The notes: generated by a model from the letters alone, not told the origin. A stretch of DNA of 11,028 bases from JBHHZJ01 sp046758005 (GCA_046758005.1 JBHHZJ010000108.1:1-11028); one strand, 5' to 3'. Positions 1 through 7,065 are shown, counted from the first letter of the stretch. Made by a program: numbers and translations.

Positions 1-1121
<1,121 letters not shown>

Positions 1122-1133
1122 GTCCTCATCGCA

Positions 1134-2396
1134 TCATGCCGGCGCCGGCGTGGCCGCGCGCGGCGGCGCGGCCGGGCGCACCGCGGCGTCGGCGACCCGG
1201 AAAAACCGCGCTGCCTCGCCGAGCGGCGCGAACACCGCGGCGTCGGTCCCGGTCAACCATGCCTGGGCGCCGAGCGAGAGGACCTCCTCGTAAAGCGCCA
1301 GGCGCCTGGCTCTGTCCAGGTGCGCCGCCACCTCGTCGAGCAGGAGCAACGGCGCGCCGCCGTGGTCCAGGGCGAGCAGCCGCGCGTGGGCGAGCACGAT
1401 CGAAAGCAACAGCGCCTTCTGCTCCCCGGTCGAGCACACCTCGGCCGGCAGGTCGCTGGCCAGGTGGCGCACGCTCAGGTCGCTGCGGTGCGGCCCAAGC
1501 GCGGCGCCGCCGGATTCGGCGTCCCGGCCGCGCGTTCCCGCGAGCCGGGCGCGCAGCCGCTCCTCCGCGTCCAGGGCCGGCATCTCGTCGAGCCACGACT
1601 CGACCTCGCCGGCGAGGCCCGGCCGGGCCACCGGGAAGGGACCGACCCGGTGCGTGCAAGCCTCGGCCAGGCGCGCCACGAGGTTGCGCCGCGCCGCCGC
1701 GATGGCGACGCCGTGGCGCGCCATGCTGTCCTCGAGCGCGCCGAGCCAGGCGTCGTCGCCCCGGCCCGCCTTCAACAGCCGGGCGCGCTCGCGCAGGCTC
1801 TGCTCGTAGGCCGAGACCCGCCCGGCATGCGCCGGATCGAACCCGTAGACCAGGCGGTCCAGGAAGCGCCGCCGCCCGGCGGGGCCTTCGCGGAACAGGC
1901 CATCCATCTGCGGCGTCAGCCAGACCATTCTGACGATCGCGCCCAGGCTCTGCTGGCCGCGCACGAAGGCGCCGTCGATCTTGACCACGCGCCGCTCCGG
2001 AGCGCGGCCCGCACCGTCCTGCTCGGCCGCCGGCTCGCGCCCGGTGCCGATCTCGCGCGGACCTTCGGGCGTCATCACCGTGGCGGCCACCGCCCAGGGG
2101 CCCGCGGGCGCGCCGGGGACCGCCGGCGCGCGGCGGTCGACCTCCCCGAGCCGCGCCCGGCGCAGACCGTGCCCCGGCGCGAGAAACGAGATCGCCTCCA
2201 GCAGGTTGGTCTTGCCGGCGCCGTTCGGCCCGGTCAGCACCACCGGGCGCGCGTCGGCGCTCACCTCGGCGTGCGCATAGCAGCGAAAATTGCGCACCGC
2301 GAGGCGGGCGAGCCACAGGGACGGCCGCGCCGAGGCCCCCGACGCGGGAGCCGCGCAGTCCTGTGTCCGCGGCTGACGAAGGATCGCCTCGTTCAC
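1134..2396 (-). CDS. recF: DNA replication and repair protein RecF
   Basis: RecF is an SMC/ABC-like ATPase that, with RecO and RecR, loads RecA at single-strand gaps and stalled forks. The product is 420 residues, somewhat longer than the usual 360-400. Walker A is GPNGAGKT (56-63), the ABC-type signature is STGEQKALL (322-330), and Walker B is LLLLDE (350-355) followed by the D-loop region HLD. The family start motif, normally near residue 1 (LxxLxVRNFRCY), begins here around residue 29, so there is an N-terminal extension of about 26 residues. The start is GTG at 2396; an in-frame TGA at 2405-2403 leaves almost no room for an earlier start, and no strong ribosome-binding site is seen, so coupling to dnaN translation (25 bases upstream) is plausible. 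The C-terminal tail is Ala/Pro/Arg-rich and probably disordered. gyrB follows after 12 bases. Confidence 0.95.
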   Translation of the reverse strand: MNEAILRQPRTQDCAAPASGASARPSLWLARLAVRNFRCYAHAEVSADARPVVLTGPNGAGKTNLLEAISFLAPGHGLRRARLGEVDRRAPAVPGAPAGPWAVAATVMTPEGPREIGTGREPAAEQDGAGRAPERRVVKIDGAFVRGQQSLGAIVRMVWLTPQMDGLFREGPAGRRRFLDRLVYGFDPAHAGRVSAYEQSLRERARLLKAGRGDDAWLGALEDSMARHGVAIAAARRNLVARLAEACTHRVGPFPVARPGLAGEVESWLDEMPALDAEERLRARLAGTRGRDAESGGAALGPHRSDLSVRHLASDLPAEVCSTGEQKALLLSIVLAHARLLALDHGGAPLLLLDEVAAHLDRARRLALYEEVLSLGAQAWLTGTDAAVFAPLGEAARFFRVADAAVRPAAPPRAATPAPA

Positions 2397-2421
2397 CAGA
2401 GATCACGCCGGCCCACGCCGC

Positions 2422-3540
2422 TCACACCCGCATGGGCATGAGGACGTAAAGCGCGCTCGAATCGGAGACATCGCGCACGATCGTCGGCGAGGCGGCGTCG
2501 GCCAGGCTGATCTCCGCCTCGCCGCCCTCGATCTGTTGCGCGATATCCAGCAGATACCGCGAGTTGAAGCCGATCTCGATGTCGGGGCCCCCGTACGTGA
2601 TCTCGACCTCCTCGGTCGCCGTGCCATTCTCCGGGCTGCTCGCCGACAGGGTGATGCCGCCGTTCTCGATCGCGAGCTTCACCGCCCGGCTCTTCTCCGT
2701 CGAGATGGTCGACACGCGGTCCACGGCCTCGGCGAAGCTCCGGCAGTCGACCTGGATCACCTTGTCGTTGCCGGAGGGGATCACCCGCTCGTAGTCCGGG
2801 AAGGTGCCGTCGATCAGCTTCGAGGTGAGCACGGTCGAATCGAAGGCGAAGCGGATGCGGGTGTCGGAGAGCGAAACCTCGATCGGCTCCTCGGTCTCGT
2901 CGATCAGCTTGCGCACCTCCCCGACGGTCTTGCGCGGCACGATGACGCCCGGCATGCCCGCGGCGCCGTCGGGCAGCGGCATCTCGAAGCGGGCGAGCCG
3001 GTGCCCGTCGGTCGCCACCGCGCGCAGCACCGCAAGGCTGTCGGCCTGGCTCGCGTGGAGGTAGATGCCGTTGAGGTAGTAGCGGGTCTCCTCGGTCGAT
3101 ATGGCGAAGCGCGTGCGGTCGATCAGGTTGCGCAGCTCCTTGGGTTGCAGGGTGAAGCGGTGCGGCAGCTCGACCTCGCCGAGCGACGGGAAGTCCTCCT
3201 TCGGCAGGGTCGCCAGCGTGAAGACCGAGCGCGCCGCCTTGAGCGTGATCCGGGCGCCGTCTCCACCGGTCGAGATCCCGACCTGGGCGCCTTCGGGCAG
3301 CTTGCGCACGATGTCGTAAAACGTGTGCGCCGGCGCCGTCGTCGCCCCCGGATCGCCGACGTCGGCGGCGACCGAATCGACGATCGTCAGGTCCATGTCG
3401 GTCGCCGTCAGCGCGAGCTGGCCCTCGGCCGTCTCGATCAGCACGTTCGACAGGATGGGAATCGTGTTGCGCCGCTCGACGACGCTTTGAACGTGGGCCA
3501 GCGTCTTGAGGAGTACGGCGCGTTCGATTGTCAGTTTCAT
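2422..3540 (-). CDS. dnaN: DNA polymerase III subunit beta (sliding clamp)
   Basis: The beta clamp is a ring-shaped homodimer that tethers DNA polymerase III and many repair proteins to DNA. The product is 372 residues, the normal length, with the expected start MKLTIERAVLLKTL, the first-domain segment RRNTIPILSNVL (23-34), NGIYLH (157-162), TDGHRLA (177-183) and the C-terminal pentapeptide MPMRV, which matches the clamp family C-terminus that borders the peptide-binding cleft. The reading frame stays open upstream to an ATG at 3636, but those 32 extra residues do not resemble any clamp N-terminus, so ATG 3540 is chosen. It lies 283 bases downstream of dnaA and has its own candidate promoter near 3690. 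recF begins 25 bases after its stop, consistent with a dnaN-recF-gyrB transcript. Confidence 0.97.
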   Translation of the reverse strand: MKLTIERAVLLKTLAHVQSVVERRNTIPILSNVLIETAEGQLALTATDMDLTIVDSVAADVGDPGATTAPAHTFYDIVRKLPEGAQVGISTGGDGARITLKAARSVFTLATLPKEDFPSLGEVELPHRFTLQPKELRNLIDRTRFAISTEETRYYLNGIYLHASQADSLAVLRAVATDGHRLARFEMPLPDGAAGMPGVIVPRKTVGEVRKLIDETEEPIEVSLSDTRIRFAFDSTVLTSKLIDGTFPDYERVIPSGNDKVIQVDCRSFAEAVDRVSTISTEKSRAVKLAIENGGITLSASSPENGTATEEVEITYGGPDIEIGFNSRYLLDIAQQIEGGEAEISLADAASPTIVRDVSDSSALYVLMPMRV

Positions 3541-3632
3541 GATGCTTCGGAACGTGTTTCCGGCTCTGTTCGGACCTTCGCGTTGATCCCAATTCGGCGC
3601 CGTCCAGGGACCCCCGGACCGCGGTCGTCCGA

Positions 3633-3682
3633 CCATATCCGCAACATTTTGGGGAACCGCGTGACTTCGCCTTGGGATATGG
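3633..3682. repeat. 8-bp inverted repeat in the dnaN leader
   Basis: CCATATCC (3633-3640) and GGATATGG (3675-3682) are exact reverse complements separated by 34 bases, downstream of the proposed dnaN transcription start. They could be paired operator half-sites or a long-loop RNA stem. Only one of the two copies (3674-3681) belongs to the pattern shared with the dnaA upstream region. Confidence 0.4.
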
Positions 3683-3712
3683 GCACACAGTATAGCGTGC
3701 GCCCGCCCAAAA
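3647..3712 (-). promoter_or_regulatory. dnaN copy of a three-element regulatory pattern shared with dnaA
   Basis: Read on the minus strand, three elements follow one another: TTTTGGGCGG-N6-GCTATA (3712-3691), CATATCCC (3681-3674) and CCCCAAAA (3654-3647). The same three elements, in the same order and orientation, occur upstream of dnaA (5586-5497). The first element overlaps the proposed -10 and the spacer of the dnaN promoter, so a protein bound there would directly affect transcription. What binds is not known to me; the likeness is visible, the regulatory meaning is inference. Confidence 0.45.
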
Positions 3713-3717
3713 GGTAA
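3689..3717 (-). promoter_or_regulatory. Candidate sigma-70-type promoter for dnaN
   Basis: On the minus strand a TATACT hexamer (3694-3689), one mismatch from TATAAT, is preceded by GC and lies 17 bases from a weak -35-like TTACCT (3717-3712). Transcription would begin about 140 bases upstream of the dnaN ATG, giving a long leader. The same GC-TATA context is found at the rpsT promoter and upstream of dnaA. The -35 match is poor, so a transcription factor bound in the spacer may be needed. Start site not verifiable from sequence. Confidence 0.4.
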
Positions 3718-3758
3718 GCTTTAAGCGCCTTTGGCCGCCCTCCGCGCGGGCGTGCCCG

Positions 3759-3775
3759 GGGCGCGCCGCGCGCCC
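3759..3775 (-). terminator. GC-only hairpin downstream of dnaA, possible weak terminator
   Basis: GGGCGCG (3759-3765) and CGCGCCC (3769-3775) form a perfect 7-bp stem with a 3-base loop, about 50 bases after the dnaA stop. No T-tract follows on the minus strand, so it is not a typical intrinsic terminator. It could protect the mRNA 3' end or support Rho-dependent termination. Chance palindromes are common in sequence this GC-rich. Confidence 0.25.
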
Positions 3776-3823
3776 TGTTCGGCCCCGATCGGCGGCCCTC
3801 GCCGGCGGCGCGCAAGCCCCGGC

Positions 3824-5245
3824 TCAGGCCTCGAGCATGCGCCGCAGGAGCTCCACGTCCTCCGCGAAGCTCTTGTCGGTGGCCTTGAGTTCCTCGATCT
3901 TGCGCACCGCGTGCATGACGGTCGTGTGGTCGCGGCCGCCGAACTTGCGCCCGATCTCGGGGAGCGAGCGGGAGGTAAGCTGCTTGGCCAGGTACATGGC
4001 CACCTGGCGCGGCCGGGCGACCGCGCGGGAGCGCCGCGCCGAGTGCATGTCGGTCACCCGAACGTTGAAGTGAGCGGCGACCCGCTTCTGGATCTCCTCG
4101 ATGGTCACGCGCCGGTCGTTGGCGCGCAGCAGGTCGTGCAGCACCTCCTGCGTCGCCTCGAGCGTGATCGGCCGGCCGACCAGCGTGGAGTGGGCGACGA
4201 TGCGGTTGAGCGCACCCTCCATCTCGCGCACGTTCGAGGTGATCTTGTGCGCCAGGAACTCGAGCACCTTGGGCGGGATGCTGGCGCCCGATTGCTCGGC
4301 CTTGGACTGCAGGATGCCGAGGCGCAACTCGTAGGTCGTCGGGTGGATGTCGGCGACCAGTCCCCAGCCCAGGCGCGAGCGCATGCGCTCCTCCACGCCC
4401 TCCAGGTCCGAGGGGCTCTTGTCGGCCGAGATCACGACCTGCCGGTTCTGGTCGACGAGCGCGTTGAAGGTATGGAAGAACTCCTCCTGGGTCGCTTCCC
4501 GGCCGCTGATGAACTGGAAGTCGTCGATCATCAGGACGTCGACCGAGCGGAACTGATCCTTGAACGCGACCGTGTCCTTGATCCGCAGGGCGCGGACGAA
4601 CTGGTACATGAACTTCTCGGCGGACAGGTAGATGATCCGCCGCTTCGGCTTGCGCGCCATGATCTCCCAGGCGATGGCATGCATCAGGTGGGTCTTGCCG
4701 AGCCCGACCGGACCGTAGAGGAACAGCGGGTTGAACGGAACCGACTTGGCCTCGGCCACGCGCCGGGCCGCGGCGTAGGCGAACTCGTTCGGTTTGCCGA
4801 CCACGAAGTTCTCGAACGTGAAGCGCTGGTCGAGCGGCGCGCTCACGTCGGGATAGACCGGCTCCGCCGTATCGGCGCGCGCCTCCGCGGCCAGCCGCAG
4901 GCGCATCGCCGCGGCGGCCGGCGCAGCGATCGCACGGGGGCCGCACTCCGGTTTCGACGCCGGGCGCGGGGGCGGTTGCACGACAATCTCGACGTTCGAG
5001 ATCCATTCGTTCTCGTCGTGCCACAAGGCATGAATCCGCTCCGCGTAGTTGCTCACCACCCAGTCGCGCATGAAGCGCGTCGGCACGGCCATGCGCACGA
5101 CACCCTTCTTCGCGCTGACCATCGTGAGCGGTTTCAACCAGCTCCGGTACGCCGCGTCCCCGACCTCGGCGCGCAGGCGCCCCCGCACCCGCGCCCACTG
5201 CTCGCCATAAAATGGCTCCTGCTCATCGCCAACGGTGTGCGTCAC
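3824..5245 (-). CDS. dnaA: Chromosomal replication initiator protein DnaA
   Basis: DnaA is the AAA+ ATPase that binds origin boxes, melts the origin and recruits the replicative helicase. With the chosen GTG start the protein has 473 residues, a normal length. Domain I contains WARVRGRLRAEVGDAAYRSW (about 17-36); a Pro/Ala-rich linker follows; domain III has Walker A GPVGLGKT (178-185), Walker B VLMIDDFQF with Asp241/Asp242, and the box VII arginine region RSRLGWGL (289-296); domain IV carries the DnaA signature GGRDHTTVMHA (436-446), part of the DNA-binding helix-turn-helix. GTG 5245 is preferred because AAGGGGG lies 8 bases upstream and because homology begins shortly after. In-frame ATGs at 5275 and 5335 are alternatives but have poorer ribosome-binding sites. 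dnaN lies downstream, rpsT upstream. Confidence 0.97.
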   Translation of the reverse strand: MTHTVGDEQEPFYGEQWARVRGRLRAEVGDAAYRSWLKPLTMVSAKKGVVRMAVPTRFMRDWVVSNYAERIHALWHDENEWISNVEIVVQPPPRPASKPECGPRAIAAPAAAAMRLRLAAEARADTAEPVYPDVSAPLDQRFTFENFVVGKPNEFAYAAARRVAEAKSVPFNPLFLYGPVGLGKTHLMHAIAWEIMARKPKRRIIYLSAEKFMYQFVRALRIKDTVAFKDQFRSVDVLMIDDFQFISGREATQEEFFHTFNALVDQNRQVVISADKSPSDLEGVEERMRSRLGWGLVADIHPTTYELRLGILQSKAEQSGASIPPKVLEFLAHKITSNVREMEGALNRIVAHSTLVGRPITLEATQEVLHDLLRANDRRVTIEEIQKRVAAHFNVRVTDMHSARRSRAVARPRQVAMYLAKQLTSRSLPEIGRKFGGRDHTTVMHAVRKIEELKATDKSFAEDVELLRRMLEA

Positions 5246-5253
5246 CCTCGTTT

Positions 5254-5260
5254 CCCCCTT
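5254..5260 (-). promoter_or_regulatory. Ribosome-binding site deciding the dnaA start
   Basis: On the minus strand AAGGGGG sits 8 bases before GTG 5245. The competing ATG 5275 has only GGAG at a 2-base spacing, too close to be effective, and ATG 5335 would add 30 Arg/Gly/Ala-rich residues without resemblance to DnaA. The site therefore favours the GTG start. Confidence 0.5.
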
Positions 5261-5346
5261 CTGACGTGCCGCCATCGCTCCAGCGCCGCCGATGCGCCGC
5301 CAACCCGCGCGGACCGGCACCAGACGGGCGAACAAGCTCTACCCGA

Positions 5347-5469
5347 TCATCCGCCACCCGAGCGCTTGTGCTGCGCCGCGCACTGCCGCACATCCGAGAC
5401 GGTCACGCCGGCGTTCATGTCCCAGGGGTTCGGGATGAAAATCAACGTGGGATCGCAGACAAGGCTCAT
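5347..5469 (-). CDS. Possible 40-residue leader ORF upstream of dnaA
   Basis: ATG at 5469 to TGA at 5347 encodes 40 residues that include IPNPWDMNAGVTVSDVRQ and a basic/glycine C-terminus. By my count GC content is about 59, 51 and 85 percent at codon positions 1, 2 and 3, the ordering typical of real genes in high-GC genomes and unlike random intergenic sequence. It sits between the proposed dnaA promoter and the dnaA start, 101 bases upstream of GTG 5245. There is no clear ribosome-binding site, and the start codon lies at the edge of an inverted repeat (5468-5488). An in-frame GTG at 5481 is the only earlier start before a stop. I do not recognise the product; a regulatory leader peptide, a small protein or chance are all possible. 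Confidence 0.35.
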   Translation of the reverse strand: MSLVCDPTLIFIPNPWDMNAGVTVSDVRQCAAQHKRSGGG

Positions 5470-5496
5470 GACGTGCAGCACGCGTCATCGATCTGG

Positions 5497-5586
5497 TTTT
5501 GGGGTCACCCTGACCCGTGCAGGTTACGGGATATGTTATTCCCGATCCCACAAAATTTATTTGTTATAGCAAGTTACCGCCCAAAA
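5497..5586 (-). promoter_or_regulatory. dnaA copy of the shared three-element pattern, candidate dnaA promoter
   Basis: On the minus strand TTTTGGGCGG-N6-GCTATA (5586-5565) is followed by CATATCCC (5535-5528) and CCCCAAAA (5504-5497), matching the pattern before dnaN. TATAAC (5568-5563) would serve as a -10 hexamer; no good -35 lies 16-18 bases away, so the TTTTGGGCGG element may replace or assist it through an activator. Transcription from here would give a dnaA leader of roughly 300 bases. The shared sequence is a direct observation; the promoter role is inferred. Confidence 0.45.
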
Positions 5587-5790
5587 CTCCCCCGTTCCCT
5601 AAAGAAGGGCTCGCAAGAAACCCTGTCGAAAGGGCGCAATTTTATTTCGTCTGTTCTCGGTTTTATTGATTGAGCGCCTGCGGGCGCGGGAACATTAATG
5701 TACCTGCCATGAACAAGCGTGGCAACCGGATCGAAAAGGGAACGGCGAATTTTTTTGGACGCAACGTGAAACGCGTGCGTCCGGGCAGCG

Positions 5791-5822
5791 AAAACGCCGC
5801 GCCCGGAACCCCGGACGCGGCG
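5791..5822 (-). terminator. Rho-independent terminator of rpsT
   Basis: Starting about 30 bases after the rpsT stop, the minus-strand RNA would form a 12-bp stem from 5822-5811 and 5806-5795 (eleven Watson-Crick pairs and one G-U) with a 4-base loop, followed directly by TTTT (5794-5791). This is a classic intrinsic terminator and should largely separate rpsT from dnaA transcription. Confidence 0.85.
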
Positions 5823-5851
5823 CGAATGCGCGCGCCGAAAGCGGACTGCGC

Positions 5852-6115
5852 TCAGCCCATCGCCTTGATGCGCGAGGACAGGCGCGAAAGCTTGCGCGCC
5901 ACGGTGTTGCGGTGGAATACGCCCGTGCCCACGCCGCGATGCAGTTCGGGCTGTGCGTTCTTGAACGCCTCCCGGGCGACGTTCTTGTCGCCCCCGGCGA
6001 TCGCCAGCTCGACCTTCTTGACGAACGTGCGGATGCGGCTCATGCGCGCGCGGTTGACCGCGGCGCGGCGCGCGTTGCGGCGGATCCGCTTCTTGGCGGA
6101 AGGATGATGGGCCAT
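5852..6115 (-). CDS. rpsT: 30S ribosomal protein S20
   Basis: S20 is a primary 16S rRNA-binding protein of the small subunit, needed for early 30S assembly. The 87-residue product has the family length and the expected basic, helical composition: MAHHPSAKKRIRRNARRAAV at the start, then RIRTFVKKVE (27-36), AQPELHRGVGTGVFHRNTVA and the C-terminal KLSRLSSRIKAMG. A modest ribosome-binding site (AGG about 9 bases upstream) precedes ATG 6115. The gene is framed by its own sigma-70-type promoter (6156-6184) and a strong intrinsic terminator (5791-5822), so it behaves as a single-gene unit between the hydratase and dnaA. In other bacteria S20 can repress its own translation; nothing in the short leader shows this here. 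Confidence 0.98.
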   Translation of the reverse strand: MAHHPSAKKRIRRNARRAAVNRARMSRIRTFVKKVELAIAGGDKNVAREAFKNAQPELHRGVGTGVFHRNTVARKLSRLSSRIKAMG

Positions 6116-6155
6116 CTGCTCGACCTACTGTTGGACCTCTCGGCGCACGGCCGCG

Positions 6156-6184
6156 CTTATAGCGGCGGCCTTCGGCGCGGTCAA
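6156..6184 (-). promoter_or_regulatory. Sigma-70-type promoter of rpsT
   Basis: On the minus strand TTGACC (6184-6179) and TATAAG (6161-6156) are separated by exactly 17 bases. The -35 matches the alphaproteobacterial TTGAC core and the -10 differs from TATAAT at one base. Transcription would start about 30 bases before the rpsT ATG. This is the best-matching promoter in the window, as expected for a ribosomal protein gene. Confidence 0.8.
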
Positions 6185-6224
6185 GCCGACTGAACGCCCC
6201 CGATAGCCCTTTGGGAACCGGCTC

Positions 6225-7001
6225 TCAGCGGTGCCTCCACTGCGGTTGGCGCTTGTCGGCGAAGGCGTGCATGCCCTCCTTCTGGTCCTCGGTCGCGAAC
6301 GTGGCATGGAACACGCGCCGCTCGAACCTGATGCCCTCGGCGAGCGTGGTCTCGTAGGCGCGGTTGACCGCCTCCTTGGCCATCATCACCACCGGGCGGG
6401 ACAGCGAGGCGATCTTCTCCGCCGTCTTCATCGCCTCCTCGAGCAGCCGGTCGGCCGGCACCACGCGCGCCACCAGCCCGGCGCGCTCGGCCTCCTCGGC
6501 GTCCATCATGCGCCCGGTCAGGCACAGGTCCATGGCCTTCGCCTTGCCGACGAAGCGGGCCAGGCGCTGGGTGCCGCCCGAGCCCGGGATCGTGCCCAGC
6601 GTGATCTCCGGCTGCCCGAACCGGGCGGTGTCGGCGGCGATGACGATGTCGCACATCATGGCGATCTCGCAGCCGCCGCCCAAGGCGTATCCGGCCACGG
6701 CCGCGACCACGGGCTTGCGGGTCTGGGCGAGGCGTTGCCAGCCGACCGTGATGAAGTCCTCCCGGTAGGCGTCCATGTAGGTCTTGTCCATCATTTCCTT
6801 GATGTCGGCGCCCGCGGCGAAGGCTTTCTCCGAGCCGGTCAGCACGATGCAGCCCACCGCGTCGTCGGCCTCGAAGGCGTCGAGGGCCCGCCCGAGATCG
6901 TCGATCAAGGCCGCGCACAGCGCGTTCAACGCCTTCGGCCGGTTGAGCGTGATGAGGCCGACGCCGCCTCGCTTCTCGACCAGGATGTTCTCGTAGACCA
7001 T
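6225..7001 (-). CDS. Enoyl-CoA hydratase (crotonase family)
   Basis: The 258-residue product closely follows the short-chain enoyl-CoA hydratases (crotonases), soluble hexamers that add water to trans-2-enoyl-CoA in beta-oxidation. The two catalytic glutamates are present, Glu112 in GYALGGGCEIAMMCD and Glu132 in FGQPEITLG. The oxyanion-hole segments AAGADI (62-67) and ALGGG (106-110) are intact, as is GTIPGSGGTQRL (136-147). The presence of both glutamates favours a true hydratase over the related isomerases or hydrolases that keep only one. The start ATG 7001 has a strong GGAGGG (7015-7010) 8 bases upstream. The gene lies 64 bases after the small exported protein and may share a transcript with mutM. 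The same neighbour is common beside rpsT-dnaA in alphaproteobacteria, although it has no known replication role. Confidence 0.93.
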   Translation of the reverse strand: MVYENILVEKRGGVGLITLNRPKALNALCAALIDDLGRALDAFEADDAVGCIVLTGSEKAFAAGADIKEMMDKTYMDAYREDFITVGWQRLAQTRKPVVAAVAGYALGGGCEIAMMCDIVIAADTARFGQPEITLGTIPGSGGTQRLARFVGKAKAMDLCLTGRMMDAEEAERAGLVARVVPADRLLEEAMKTAEKIASLSRPVVMMAKEAVNRAYETTLAEGIRFERRVFHATFATEDQKEGMHAFADKRQPQWRHR

Positions 7002-7065
7002 GCGCGTTTCCCTCCGGATCCAGAAAGAATATATGCCGTAACGACCGGCCGCGGGCGCGGCGGCG

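Larger units (their letters stand above)
5246..5851. other. 606-bp dnaA-rpsT intergenic region, AT-rich core
   Basis: This is the longest stretch here without an established gene. The part next to dnaA is GC-rich and holds a possible small ORF (5347-5469). The centre, about 5520-5760, is clearly AT-richer than the rest of the window, with T-rich runs at 5551-5568, 5639-5647, 5661-5668 and 5750-5756. Also visible are inverted repeats ATGACG/CGTCAT (5468-5473 and 5483-5488), GGGTCA-CCC-TGACCC (5502-5516), GTGGGATCG/CGATCCCAC (5447-5455 and 5543-5551) and the palindrome ACATTAATGT (5692-5701). No match to the DnaA box TTATNCACA with zero or one mismatch was found by eye, so I do not call it an origin. 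It most likely contains dnaA control elements, and the rpsT terminator lies at its right end. Confidence 0.6.

Noticed and set aside
3541..3636. N-terminal extension of DnaN by 32 residues from ATG 3636
   Set aside because: The extra residues do not resemble any clamp, and MKLTIERAVLL at 3540 is the family start.
3731..5569. A 612-codon plus-strand open frame opposite dnaA
   Set aside because: Antisense shadow of dnaA, rich in His/Arg/Asp/Val patterns that arise from reverse reading of biased codons; no recognisable domain.
5520..5760. Calling oriC in the AT-rich core upstream of dnaA
   Set aside because: No cluster of DnaA boxes could be found by eye, and alphaproteobacterial origins are often elsewhere; left as an open question.
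5212..6193. Plus-strand ORFs spanning the dnaA-rpsT gap and rpsT
   Set aside because: They read antisense through rpsT or its terminator and have no domain or codon bias.
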